Below are positions 8,461 through 17,979 of a DNA stretch of 64,000 nucleotides, piece after piece. The translations under genes and the position numbers were made by a program. The DNA is from Sphaerisporangium cinnabarinum (lineage in GTDB: Bacteria > Actinomycetota > Actinomycetes > Actinomycetales > Cellulomonadaceae): assembly GCA_003052455.1 (NCBI GenBank), contig QAPD01000044.1, positions 25,351 to 89,350 of the forward strand, written 5' to 3'. Every line of letters starts with the position of its first letter. The stretch's first letter is position 1. The notes below the pieces were generated by a model. That model worked only from the letters and a program-made list of their open reading frames with translations, was not told the DNA's origin and ran no database searches.

Positions 8461-9264
8461 ATGGCGGAGAAGCAGAGCATCTTCGGACGGATCGCGCAGC
8501 TCGCGCGCGCGAACATCAACGCGCTCCTGGACAGCGCCGAGGACCCGCAGAAGATGCTGGACCAGCTCGTGCGCGACTACACGAACAACATCGCCGAGGC
8601 GGAGCAGGCCGTCGCGCAGACCATCGGCAACCTGCGCCTCGCCGAGCAGGACTACAACGAGGACGTCGCCGCCGTCCAGGAGTGGGGCCAGAAGGCCGCG
8701 GCCGCGTCGGCCCAGGCCGACCGGTACCGCCAGCAGGGCGACGCCGCGAACGCCGACAAGTTCGACAACCTCGCGAAGATCGCGCTCGGCAAGCAGATCG
8801 CCGCCGAGAGCGAGGTCCGCCAGGCCGAGCCGCTCATCGCGTCGCAGCGCGAGTCGGTCGAGAAGCTCAAGTCCGGCCTCGCGATGATGAAGGACAAGCT
8901 CGGTCAGCTGAAGTCCAAGCGTGACTCGCTCGTCGCGCGGCAGAAGAGCGCGCAGGCGCAGCAGACCGTGCAGGGCGCGCTGAGCTCGATCAACGTGCTC
9001 GACCCGACGAGCGAGATCTCCCGCTACGAGGAGATCGTCCGCCGCGAGGAGGCGCAGGCGCTCGGCCAGGCGGAGGTCGCGGCGTCGAGCATCGACGCGC
9101 AGTTCGCCGAGCTCGAGACGTCGGGCGAGGCCGTCGAGATCGAGGCCCGCCTCGCCGCGCTCAAGCAGGGCTCCGCGCCCGCCGCGCAGGTGTCGCCCAC
9201 CCAGGTCACGCCCGCGATCGGTCCGGGGACGACCACCCAGGACGCCCCCTCGACCGACTGGTGA
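8461..9264 (+). CDS. PspA/IM30 family membrane-stress protein
   Basis: 267 aa, almost wholly charged and helical, as expected of the PspA/Vipp1 fold, which polymerises on damaged inner membrane. The opening MAEKQSIFGRIAQLARANIN matches the amphipathic first helix, followed by LLDSAEDPQKMLDQLVRDY, typical of the family. The last 45 residues are a Pro/Thr/Gly-rich tail not part of the core fold. Strong ribosome site AGAGAGGGA precedes ATG 8461. It lies just after the TPM membrane protein in the same orientation. No pspF/pspBC or clgR gene is adjacent. Confidence 0.93.
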   Translation: MAEKQSIFGRIAQLARANINALLDSAEDPQKMLDQLVRDYTNNIAEAEQAVAQTIGNLRLAEQDYNEDVAAVQEWGQKAAAASAQADRYRQQGDAANADKFDNLAKIALGKQIAAESEVRQAEPLIASQRESVEKLKSGLAMMKDKLGQLKSKRDSLVARQKSAQAQQTVQGALSSINVLDPTSEISRYEEIVRREEAQALGQAEVAASSIDAQFAELETSGEAVEIEARLAALKQGSAPAAQVSPTQVTPAIGPGTTTQDAPSTDW

Positions 9265-9276
9265 CCTCGGCCCGGG

Positions 9277-10041
9277 TCAGGCGGGGACGCGTCGTCGGCT
9301 GACCCGGACCGCGGTGACGAACGACTCCGCGAGCCGGCGTCCGCCGTCGAGCAGCGCGGGGGCGTGCTCGTCGAACCCGGCGAGCGCCGCCGCGGTGTCG
9401 ACGTCGTCGTACCCGGCGCACCAGGCCGCGAACCCGGCGCGCGACGCCTCGGGGTGGAACTGGACGCCGAGCGCGGACCCGAGGCGGAACGCCTGGTAGG
9501 GGTACATGTTCGACGACGCGAGCCAGACGGCGCCGGCCGGGAGCTCGACGATCGCGTCGCCGTGCATGCTCGTCACGCAGCGCACCGGGTCGTCGGCCGT
9601 CGCGAGCGGCGCCAGCACCGGGTCGGTGTCCGCCTCGGCACGCCAGAACAGGCGCGTCGCGCCGACCTCGCGTCCGGGCGGTGCGGCGACCGCCACCTGT
9701 CCCCCGCCGGCGACGGCGAGGAGCTGTGCGCCGAGGCAGATCCCGAGCGTCGGGACGCCCTGCGTCGCGGCGGCGACGAGGGTCTCGCGCAGCGCGGGCA
9801 GCCAGGGGGCGCGCGCGTCGTCGTACGCGGACATGTGGCCGCCGAGGACGACGAGACCGTCGCCGAGCTCGTCGAGCCGGTCCGCGGCGGGGACGGGCTC
9901 GCCGTCGTGCGCCCGGACGACGCGGAGCTCCGCGTCGAGGAGGTCGGCGTAGGCGTCGAGCGTGACGTCCGGGGAGTTCTGGACGACCGTGAGCCGGACG
10001 GTCCCGGTCCCGGTCGTGGCGTCGGTGTCGTGCGTGGTCAC
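9277..10041 (-). CDS. Class I glutamine amidotransferase domain protein
   Basis: 254 aa if started at GTG 10041; a longer frame to 10080 lacks a ribosome site, whereas TACCGT lies 8 nt before 10041 as a possible -10 box. The protein is a stand-alone GATase1: oxyanion-hole region LVVLGGHMSAYDD, nucleophile elbow GICLGAQLLA with the catalytic Cys, and GVQFHPEAS with the catalytic His and Glu. Such single-domain proteins (GuaA_N-like) hydrolyse glutamine or related gamma-glutamyl compounds; the substrate cannot be told. It converges on pspA with only 12 bp between stops. Confidence 0.85.
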   Translation of the reverse strand: MTTHDTDATTGTGTVRLTVVQNSPDVTLDAYADLLDAELRVVRAHDGEPVPAADRLDELGDGLVVLGGHMSAYDDARAPWLPALRETLVAAATQGVPTLGICLGAQLLAVAGGGQVAVAAPPGREVGATRLFWRAEADTDPVLAPLATADDPVRCVTSMHGDAIVELPAGAVWLASSNMYPYQAFRLGSALGVQFHPEASRAGFAAWCAGYDDVDTAAALAGFDEHAPALLDGGRRLAESFVTAVRVSRRRVPA

Positions 10042-10144
10042 GAACCCTGACGGTACCCACTCGGGGGTGGGACGACGCAAACACCCACGTCGTGGACAGC
10101 GCCGCCGGGCGCACCCGGACGGAGCGCGGCGGGTCGCGCGCCGA

Positions 10145-10150
10145 TAGGCT
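10145..10150 (+). promoter_or_regulatory. -10 box TAGGCT of a probable leaderless promoter
   Basis: TAGGCT is followed by the 7-nt GACCGGC and then ATG 10158. No Shine-Dalgarno sequence is present, so the mRNA probably starts at the initiation codon. Confidence 0.6.
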
Positions 10151-10157
10151 GACCGGC

Positions 10158-10757
10158 ATGTCCGACCTCCAGACCTCCGACGGCCGAGCGCTGACGACGC
10201 CGCGCCGCACCTACCTCGTCGTCGACGGCGAGAACATCGACGCGACGCTCGGCATGAACGTCCTCGGCCACCGGCCCGCCCCGGAGGAGCGGCCGCGCTG
10301 GGACCGCATCGTGGACTTCGCGCGCCAGGCCTGGGGCCAGGACGTCACGCCCCTGTTCTTCCTCAACGCGTCGTCGGGCCAGATGCCGATGTCGTTCGTG
10401 CAGGCGCTGCTCGCGATGGGCTACCGCCCGATCCCGCTGTCGGGATCCAGCAACGAGAAGGTCGTCGACATCGGTATCCAGCGCATGCTGGACGCGATCG
10501 CCGGCCAGCCGGGCGACGTGCTCCTCGCGAGCCACGACGGCGACTTCCTGCCCCAGGTCGAGACGCTCCTCGACGACAAGGACCGGCGCGTGGGCGTGCT
10601 CGCGTTCCGCGAGTTCGTCAACGTGCGCCTCACCGAGCTCACGGGCCGCGGTCTCGAGATCTTCGACCTCGAGGACCACGCGGGCGCGTTCACGGCCGTG
10701 CTGCCGCGCGTGCGGATCATCCCGCTCGACGAGTTCGACCCGATGCGCTACCTCTGA
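10158..10757 (+). CDS. NYN-domain protein (PIN-like putative ribonuclease)
   Basis: 199 aa. The NYN/PIN-like fold is marked by acidic residues in VVDGENID (first strand), NEKVVDIGI in the middle and LASHDGDFLPQVE (about 130-142), which together would bind divalent metal for RNA cleavage. Strand order and length (about 200 aa) match the LabA/DUF88-type group. The short C-terminal part ends in a hydrophobic strand, IIPLDEFDPMRYL. The gene appears monocistronic and leaderless. RNA substrate unknown. Confidence 0.85.
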   Translation: MSDLQTSDGRALTTPRRTYLVVDGENIDATLGMNVLGHRPAPEERPRWDRIVDFARQAWGQDVTPLFFLNASSGQMPMSFVQALLAMGYRPIPLSGSSNEKVVDIGIQRMLDAIAGQPGDVLLASHDGDFLPQVETLLDDKDRRVGVLAFREFVNVRLTELTGRGLEIFDLEDHAGAFTAVLPRVRIIPLDEFDPMRYL

Positions 10758-10782
10758 CCGCCCGTACCGCGGGCTCCGTCGC

Positions 10783-12021
10783 TCAGGCGTGGAGCTCGCG
10801 GTACAGCGGCGTCGGGAACGACGCCGTCACGCCGTCGCCCCCGAGGAGCGCCGCGATCCGCTCGGCCTCGGCCGCGACGGCCCGCTCGCCGTCGGCGCCG
10901 ACGTCGTCGAGGAGACGCCACGCGGGCTCGCCACCCGGGCGCACGACCCAGGCCCCGACGATCCGGCCCTCCCACCAGACGGTCGCGCCCGCGTTGCCGA
11001 TCGTGTCGAAGACGGCCGCCTTGTGCGCCCCCAGGTACCAGTCGCGCGCGGTCCAGCCCATCGTCGTCGGGTCGAGCGACGGCAGGAGCGCGACGTGGCC
11101 CTCGATCGGCACCTCGTCCGGGCCGGGCAGGTCCGTGCCCCGCAGCATGACGCCGGGGCGGGCGTCCTCGCCGTCCTGCGCACCGACCTCGACCTCCACC
11201 TCGACGACGTCGAGACCTGCGAGCGCCGCGAGCGTGTCGCGGCGGTTCCAGCCCGTCCACCACACGAGGTCCTCGACCGTTGCGGGCCCGAACACGTCGA
11301 GCCAGGCCCGCGCCAGCGCGGTGCGCGCCGCGGCCTCGTCGAGCACGGGGATGCCGCCGGGGAACCACTCGTCGACGGGCGACCAGACGTGCCGGTTGGA
11401 CGACCACGTGCCCCGCGGCTCGCCGCGCACCACCGCGCCCTCGGCCGACAACAGGGCGAGGAGCTGGGACGTCATGGTGCGGCGCACGTCCCACGTCTTG
11501 GTGGTCGTGGGCAGGAACGCCGTGCGCAGCAGCGGCGCGGCCCGCGACAGGCTCGCGCCGTCGAGCGGGCCGTGCTCGTCGAGCGCGGCGTGGACCTGGG
11601 CCTCGACCGCGGCGAGGAAGGTCGCGGCGTCGTCGACCGGCGGGTCCGTGGGCAGGGTCGCGAGCTCCTTGAGCAGGCGGGTGCGCAGCCGCCGCGCGAC
11701 GGCGAGCGCGGCCGCGGCGTGCACGACGGGCACCGCCTCGCGGCGCACGACGAACATCGTGCGCCGCATGGCGAGCACCTTGACGAGCGAGCGCCGCCGG
11801 AAGACGGCGTCCCGGACGTCGTCGAGCCCGAGGCCGGGGACGCGCGCGAGCACCGACAGGTAGACGCTCGGGGCGTCCGTCGCGTGCAGCGCGAAGAGCC
11901 GGTCCACGACGTCCTCCGGGCTCCGGGCCGCCGGCCTCCCCGGCAGGTCCGTGGCGAGCGCGAGCTGCTGCGCGACGAGCCGACGCCGCCTCTGGTCCAC
12001 CGTGATCCGCACGGCGGCCAT
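10783..12021 (-). CDS. Winged-helix DNA-binding domain protein (HTH_42 family)
   Basis: 412 aa from ATG 12021. It matches the actinobacterial 'winged helix DNA-binding domain' family (HTH_42, related to the YcaQ/AlkX glycosylase family): the opening VDQRRRRLVAQQLAL, FALHATDAPSVYLSVLARVPG at about 43-63, RRTMFVVRREAVPVV near 86-100, TTTKTWDVRRTMTSQLLALLS (about 180-200) and the closing ATVWWEGRIVGAWVVRPGGE. YcaQ-type enzymes unhook interstrand DNA crosslinks, but this branch is not proven to be catalytic. It is divergent from the response regulator gene. Confidence 0.85.
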   Translation of the reverse strand: MAAVRITVDQRRRRLVAQQLALATDLPGRPAARSPEDVVDRLFALHATDAPSVYLSVLARVPGLGLDDVRDAVFRRRSLVKVLAMRRTMFVVRREAVPVVHAAAALAVARRLRTRLLKELATLPTDPPVDDAATFLAAVEAQVHAALDEHGPLDGASLSRAAPLLRTAFLPTTTKTWDVRRTMTSQLLALLSAEGAVVRGEPRGTWSSNRHVWSPVDEWFPGGIPVLDEAAARTALARAWLDVFGPATVEDLVWWTGWNRRDTLAALAGLDVVEVEVEVGAQDGEDARPGVMLRGTDLPGPDEVPIEGHVALLPSLDPTTMGWTARDWYLGAHKAAVFDTIGNAGATVWWEGRIVGAWVVRPGGEPAWRLLDDVGADGERAVAAEAERIAALLGGDGVTASFPTPLYRELHA

Positions 12022-12126
12022 CCTGCCCCGGACCACCCACGGGCGCCCGGCCGGTGCCGCCCGGGTGCCACGTGCGGTCGAGCACGTTCCCAGGCGTCTC
12101 CCAGACCGCGGGAGCACACTGGACGC

Positions 12127-12864
12127 ATGAGCACCACCCCCGAGGCACGCCTCGTCGTCGTGGACGACGAGCCGAACATCCGCGAGCTGCTGGCCACGTC
12201 CCTGCGCTTCGCCGGGTTCGAGGTGCACGCCGCCGCGGACGGGCAGAGCGCCCTGCGGCTCGTGCGCGACGTCGAGCCCGACCTCGTCGTGCTCGACGTG
12301 ATGCTCCCCGACATGGACGGGTTCACCGTGACCCGCCGCCTGCGCGAGAAGGGCCAGCACACGCCCGTCGTCTTCCTCACCGCGAAGGACGACACGCGCG
12401 ACAAGGTCACGGGGCTCACCGTGGGCGGCGACGACTACGTGACGAAGCCCTTCAGCCTGGAGGAGGTCGTGGCGCGCATCCGGGCCGTGCTGCGCCGCAC
12501 GCACGCCGAGCCCGTCGACGACGCCGTCCTGCGCTTCGCCGACCTCGAGATGGACGAGGACTCGCACGAGGTGCGGCGCGCCGGCGTCGACATCGACCTG
12601 TCCCCCACCGAGTTCAAGCTGCTGCGCTACCTCATGCTCAACGCCGGGCGCGTGCTGTCCAAGGCGCAGATCCTCGACCACGTGTGGCAGTACGACTGGG
12701 GCGGCGACGCGAACATCGTCGAGTCCTACATCTCCTACCTGCGCCGTAAGATCGACAACCTCACCGTGCCCGGCCCGGACGGCGAGCCCGTGGCCCTGCC
12801 CCCGCTCATCCACACCAAGCGCGGCGTCGGCTACCTGCTGCGCCAGCCGCCCGCGGCGTCATGA
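12127..12864 (+). CDS. OmpR-family response regulator, TrcR-like
   Basis: 245 aa. Receiver domain (about 8-120) with acidic pair DDE near 13-15, phospho-acceptor D57 in VVLDVMLPDMDG, and the conserved Lys in YVTKPFS near 106. The C-terminal winged helix (about 145-240) has LSPTEFKLLRYL and VESYISYLRRKID. The motif GLTVGGDDYVTKPFSLEEVVARI and the overall sequence recall M. tuberculosis TrcR. The gene overlaps the kinase gene by four bases (ATGA), so the two form an operon. No ribosome site is evident; CACACT lies 6 nt before ATG 12127, a weak leaderless candidate. Confidence 0.92.
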   Translation: MSTTPEARLVVVDDEPNIRELLATSLRFAGFEVHAAADGQSALRLVRDVEPDLVVLDVMLPDMDGFTVTRRLREKGQHTPVVFLTAKDDTRDKVTGLTVGGDDYVTKPFSLEEVVARIRAVLRRTHAEPVDDAVLRFADLEMDEDSHEVRRAGVDIDLSPTEFKLLRYLMLNAGRVLSKAQILDHVWQYDWGGDANIVESYISYLRRKIDNLTVPGPDGEPVALPPLIHTKRGVGYLLRQPPAAS

Positions 12865-14558
12865 CGGCCGGCCCCGACCGCACGACGGCCGGGTCCCCGC
12901 CCGTCCCGCCCCCTCCCCCGCCCCCCGGGGCGGCGTCGCAGCCCGGCCGTGCGGCGTCGGACGAGGCCGGCGCACCCGCGCCCGGCGGCCCGACGGCGGG
13001 GCGCCCCTTCGGCCGGCCCGTCCCCACCGAGGGGTGGGGCTGGTTCGCGCGCGTGCCGCTGCGGGCTCGGCTCGTCGCGATCACGGTGCTCCTGCTCGCC
13101 GCGGGGCTCGGCCTGGCCTCGGTCGTGACGACGACCGTGGTGTCGAGCTACCTGGTCGAGCAGGTCGACCAGGACCTCCAGGGGTCGGCGACGACCGTCG
13201 CCCGCTCCTCGCTGCTCAGCAACCCTGAGACCGCGAGCCAGATCCCCAGCGAGTACTTCGTGCTGCTGCGGGAGTCGTCGGGTGCCGAGAGAGGCATCGG
13301 CTGGGGCGCGACCGTGTCGCGGTACGGGAAGCCGGACATCCCCGCGCTGTCCGACCAGGAGATCGAGCGCCTCGCGGGCGAGCCCTTCACCGTGCGGTCC
13401 GTCGGAGGGTCCGACCCGGCGCAGTGGCGCGTGGTCGGGCGGTTCCTCTTCGTGGACGGCCAGCAGGCCGGGACCGTCTTCGTCGCCCTGCCGCTCACGG
13501 GCATCCACGAGACGGTCGAGGTGCTCGGCCGGGCGCTGGCGCTGTCCGCGCTGGGCATCGCGCTTGTCGGCGGGGCGGTCGCCTACCTCGCGGTCCACCG
13601 TGCGCTGCGCCCGCTGCGCGAGATCGAGGAGACCGCGGCCGACATCGCCGCGGGCGACCTGTCGCGACGCGTGCGCCCGGCGCCGACGACGACGGAGGTC
13701 GGCTCGCTCGCGGCGTCGCTCAACGCGATGCTCACCCAGATCGAGGAGGCGTTCGCCGTCCAGGAGGCGTCGGAGGAACGGATGCGGCGCTTCGTCTCGG
13801 ACGCGAGCCACGAGCTGCGCACGCCGCTCGCGACGATCCGCGGCTACGGCGAGCTGTACCGGATGGGCGCGCTCGACACCCCGGACAAGGTCGACGACAC
13901 GATGGGCCGCATCGAGGACTCGGCGACCCGCATGGGCACGCTCGTCAACGACCTGCTCGCCCTGGCGCGGCTCGACGAGGGTCGGCCGCTGCGCCACGAG
14001 CCGGTCGACCTCGTCTCGCTCGCACGGGACTCCGCGCAGGACCTGCACGCGCTCGACCCGGCCCGCGACGTGCGGGTCGTCGGGCTCGCGCCGGGCGCGG
14101 ACGCTCCGGCGTCGTTGCGCGTCGTGGGCGACGAGGACCGGCTGCGGCAGGTGCTCGCGAACCTCGTCGGCAACGTCGCGCGCCACACGCCGTCGGGCAC
14201 GCCGGTGGAGATCGCGCTCGGCGCGGCGCCCGCTCCCCCGTCGGACGACGCGCCGACGGGCGACACCCGGGGCGGCGACGCTGCGCGCGGCGACCTCGCG
14301 CGGGGGGATGCCGCGCGCGGCGACGTCGCGGTGCTCGAGGTCCGCGACCACGGCCCCGGCGTCCCGACGACGCAGCGGGGCCGCCTGTTCGAGCGGTTCT
14401 ACCGCGCGGACACGTCGCGCAACCGCTCGTCCGGCGGGTCCGGGCTCGGCCTGGCGATCGTCGCCGCGATCGTCGGTGCGCACCGCGGCCGCGTGTCGGT
14501 CCGTGAGACGCCGGGCGGCGGGCTCACGGTCCGCGTGGACCTCCCGCTCGGGTCCTGA
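12861..14558 (+). CDS. Sensor histidine kinase, TrcS-like
   Basis: 565 aa partner of the preceding regulator. Order: Pro-rich cytoplasmic N-terminus (1-55); TM1 about 72-95; extracytoplasmic sensor about 96-222; TM2 about 223-245; HAMP about 246-300; H box VSDASHELRTPLATIRGY (about 312-329); N box LANLVGNVARHTP (about 433-445); then an unusual insert of about 30 residues with GDAARGD-type repeats (about 460-490); and G boxes DHGPGVP and GGSGLGLAIV. The insert falls between the N box and G1 box, within the ATP-binding domain. Signal unknown. Confidence 0.92.
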   Translation: MTAGPDRTTAGSPPVPPPPPPPGAASQPGRAASDEAGAPAPGGPTAGRPFGRPVPTEGWGWFARVPLRARLVAITVLLLAAGLGLASVVTTTVVSSYLVEQVDQDLQGSATTVARSSLLSNPETASQIPSEYFVLLRESSGAERGIGWGATVSRYGKPDIPALSDQEIERLAGEPFTVRSVGGSDPAQWRVVGRFLFVDGQQAGTVFVALPLTGIHETVEVLGRALALSALGIALVGGAVAYLAVHRALRPLREIEETAADIAAGDLSRRVRPAPTTTEVGSLAASLNAMLTQIEEAFAVQEASEERMRRFVSDASHELRTPLATIRGYGELYRMGALDTPDKVDDTMGRIEDSATRMGTLVNDLLALARLDEGRPLRHEPVDLVSLARDSAQDLHALDPARDVRVVGLAPGADAPASLRVVGDEDRLRQVLANLVGNVARHTPSGTPVEIALGAAPAPPSDDAPTGDTRGGDAARGDLARGDAARGDVAVLEVRDHGPGVPTTQRGRLFERFYRADTSRNRSSGGSGLGLAIVAAIVGAHRGRVSVRETPGGGLTVRVDLPLGS

Positions 14559-14682
14559 CGGCCCGCACCCCGCCCGACCTGCGGGTTCGTCGGCGCCCGC
14601 CCACGACGGCGCGCGGGACGCTCCCGGGGCGTCCCGACGCACCGCCGACTGCGGCTACGATGGCGGGTCGTCCCGCGAGACC

Positions 14683-14744
14683 TAGGCTGAAGACGAGGCC
14701 GCGCGGCGACGCGGGGGCCTCCGCGCCGGGCAGCACGCCCGGCG
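14683..14744 (+). promoter_or_regulatory. Promoter -10 box and leader hairpin of the HD-domain gene
   Basis: TAGGCT at 14683-14688 would start a leader of about 95 nt. Within it, CGCCGGGC (14724-14731) and GCCCGGCG (14737-14744) form a perfect 8-bp stem with a 5-nt loop. GAAGAAGG near 14777 is the likely ribosome site for ATG 14792. Confidence 0.4.
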
Positions 14745-14791
14745 ACGACGACCTCCGTCCTGCTCGTCTCCGTCGAAGAAGGCTGAAGTTC

Positions 14792-15523
14792 ATGGGCGTC
14801 AACAGCGCCGACGCACCGCAGTGGTTCCTCTCCTCGTTCGTCCGCAGCGCCCGGGGCGCCGGGGCGACCGCCCCCGACGACGAGATCCGCGCCGTCGGGC
14901 AGGGGCTGCTCGACCGCTGGGACCAGCCGGGACGCCACTTCCACAACCTGCGCCACCTCGCCGACGTCCTGGGCCGGGTCGACGAGCTCTCGCAGGAGAC
15001 GCACGACCCCGACCTCGTCCGGCTCGCGGCCTGGTACCACGGCGCGATCTTCGACGCGAAGGGCGGCGCGACCTACGCCAACAAGGGCGGCGAGGACGAG
15101 TCCGCGAGCGCGGCGCTCGCCGACGCCGAGCTCACGCGGCTCGGCGTCCCCGAGCCCGCGGTGCGGCGTGTCGCGCACCTCGTGAACGCGCTCGTCCGCC
15201 ACGCCCCGGACGCCTCCGACTTCGACTGCGCGGTCCTGTGCGACGCCGACCTCGCGATGCTCGCGGCCGAGCCGCAGCGCTACAAGGAGTACCTCAAGGA
15301 CGTGCGCGACGAGTACGCGCACATCCCCAAGCCGGACTATGTCCGCGCCCGCATCGCGATCCTCACGAAGCTGCTGGACCGGCGCACGCTCTTCTCGAGC
15401 CCGCTCGGCGCGGCCTGGGAGGAGGCCGCGCGGCAGAACCTCGACGCGGAGCTCCAGCGCCTGCGCAAGGAGCAGGCCAAGCTCGCGGAGGCGTCGACGG
15501 CGTCCCCAGCCTCCGGCGCCTGA
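14792..15523 (+). CDS. HD-superfamily predicted metal-dependent phosphohydrolase
   Basis: 243 aa. It fits the group of 'predicted metal-dependent HD superfamily phosphohydrolases' (COG4339): HFHNLRHLADVL (about 50-61) gives the first His ligands, AAWYHGAIFD (about 79-88) the second, and CDADLAML (about 153-160) the late Asp. A Lys/Glu/Gln-rich helical tail closes the protein. Start at ATG 14792 is preferred over upstream in-frame codons because of GAAGAAGG upstream. Substrate unknown; it is apparently monocistronic. Confidence 0.8.
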   Translation: MGVNSADAPQWFLSSFVRSARGAGATAPDDEIRAVGQGLLDRWDQPGRHFHNLRHLADVLGRVDELSQETHDPDLVRLAAWYHGAIFDAKGGATYANKGGEDESASAALADAELTRLGVPEPAVRRVAHLVNALVRHAPDASDFDCAVLCDADLAMLAAEPQRYKEYLKDVRDEYAHIPKPDYVRARIAILTKLLDRRTLFSSPLGAAWEEAARQNLDAELQRLRKEQAKLAEASTASPASGA

Positions 15524-15650
15524 GCCGCCGTCCACAGGCCTGGCCTCTGCTCCCTCCGGCGCCCGGGAGGTCGGCCTACCGTCGTCGCCACGCCCCGGTA
15601 CCCACCAGGGCGAGGAGCGGCCCCCGGGCCGAGGGACGACGGAGGTTCGG

Positions 15651-15944
15651 ATGAGCCGGTACGAGGTGGACAGCGCGCGCGTCGCGCAGGCGAGCGCCGC
15701 GGTGAACGGGTCGGTCACGGCGATCCGTGCGGAGGTCGGCGCCATGATGCGGCACCTCACGGACCTGCAGGCGTCGTGGCGCGGTGGGGCGGCGTCGTCG
15801 TTCACGGGTGTCATGGCGCAGTGGCAGACGACGCAGACCCAGGTCGAGGTCGCGCTCGACGACATCACCGCCGCGCTCGGCGCCGCCGCGCAGACCTACG
15901 CCGACGCCGAGTCGCAGGCCGCGCGCCTGTTCACGGCACGGTAG
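15651..15944 (+). CDS. WXG100-family protein (type VII secretion substrate-like)
   Basis: 97 aa, the normal family length. Two helices are joined by the WXG turn, here W-R-G in LQASWRGGAASSF (near 42-54), and the family position for the second helix, TYADAESQAARLF, is present near the end. ESAT-6-like proteins of this type are exported as dimers by ESX/Wss systems. No EccC/EssC ATPase, second WXG100 gene or toxin gene is in the window, so it is an orphan here. TACCGT at 15577 may be its -10 box. A strong terminator follows. Confidence 0.9.
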   Translation: MSRYEVDSARVAQASAAVNGSVTAIRAEVGAMMRHLTDLQASWRGGAASSFTGVMAQWQTTQTQVEVALDDITAALGAAAQTYADAESQAARLFTAR

Positions 15945-15979
15945 ACCCCGCCCGGCCGGGACCTCCCGGCAGGCACGAC

Positions 15980-16018
15980 GAAGGCCGCCGACCGGGCGAA
16001 CCCGGCCGACGGCCTTCG
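15980..16018. terminator. Bidirectional terminator between WXG100 and groEL genes
   Basis: Two 17-bp arms starting GAAGGCCG and ending CGGCCTTC, with two mismatches and a short CGAA loop, sit between the convergent stops at 15944 and 16056. Confidence 0.8.
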
Positions 16019-16055
16019 GTGTCCGACGGCTCCCGGTGACGGGAGCCGGGGCAGG

Positions 16056-17759
<1,704 letters not shown>

Positions 17760-17841
17760 TCACGCCGCCAGGGCGGGCCTCACCTGTCGACCTGGTGGGT
17801 TGCGCCGCACCCGCGTGAGCGGCTGCCTGCGCTGGTCACTT

Positions 17842-17868
17842 CTGTCACTCTCGTGACGAGAGTGCTAA
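17842..17868 (-). promoter_or_regulatory. CIRCE element 1 (HrcA operator)
   Basis: Read on the minus strand it is TTAGCACTC, nine bases, GAGTGACAG. The left arm is perfect against the CIRCE consensus and the right arm matches 6 of 9. It would overlap the transcription start of groEL. Confidence 0.85.
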
Positions 17869-17872
17869 CGCC

Positions 17873-17902
17873 ATTATTGGCACTCGCACGGTGCGAGTGC
17901 AA
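17873..17902 (-). promoter_or_regulatory. Putative groEL promoter
   Basis: On the minus strand TTGCAC (17902-17897), 18 nt, then AATAAT (17878-17873). This is one of the few A/T-rich spots in the window. The -35 part lies inside the second CIRCE and the predicted start inside the first. Confidence 0.5.
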
Positions 17903-17903
17903 G
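17877..17903 (-). promoter_or_regulatory. CIRCE element 2 (HrcA operator)
   Basis: Plus-strand arms TTGGCACTC and GAGTGCAAG separated by nine bases match the CIRCE arms at 8 of 9 and 7 of 9. With the first element only 8 bp away, HrcA could occupy both sides of the -10 region. Confidence 0.8.
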
Positions 17904-17966
17904 ACAGCGGTACGCCGCGCCGCCACGTATCGCGAGGGGCGAAACCGCGCACCCCGCGACGCGCCC

Positions 17967-17972
17967 TAGGAT
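17967..17972 (+). promoter_or_regulatory. -10 box TAGGAT of a probable leaderless promoter
   Basis: TAGGAT is followed by 7 nt and GTG 17980. The in-frame ATG at 17971 lies inside the -10 box, so it cannot be on a transcript from this promoter; this decides the start in favour of 17980. Confidence 0.55.
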
Positions 17973-17979
17973 GCGCGGT

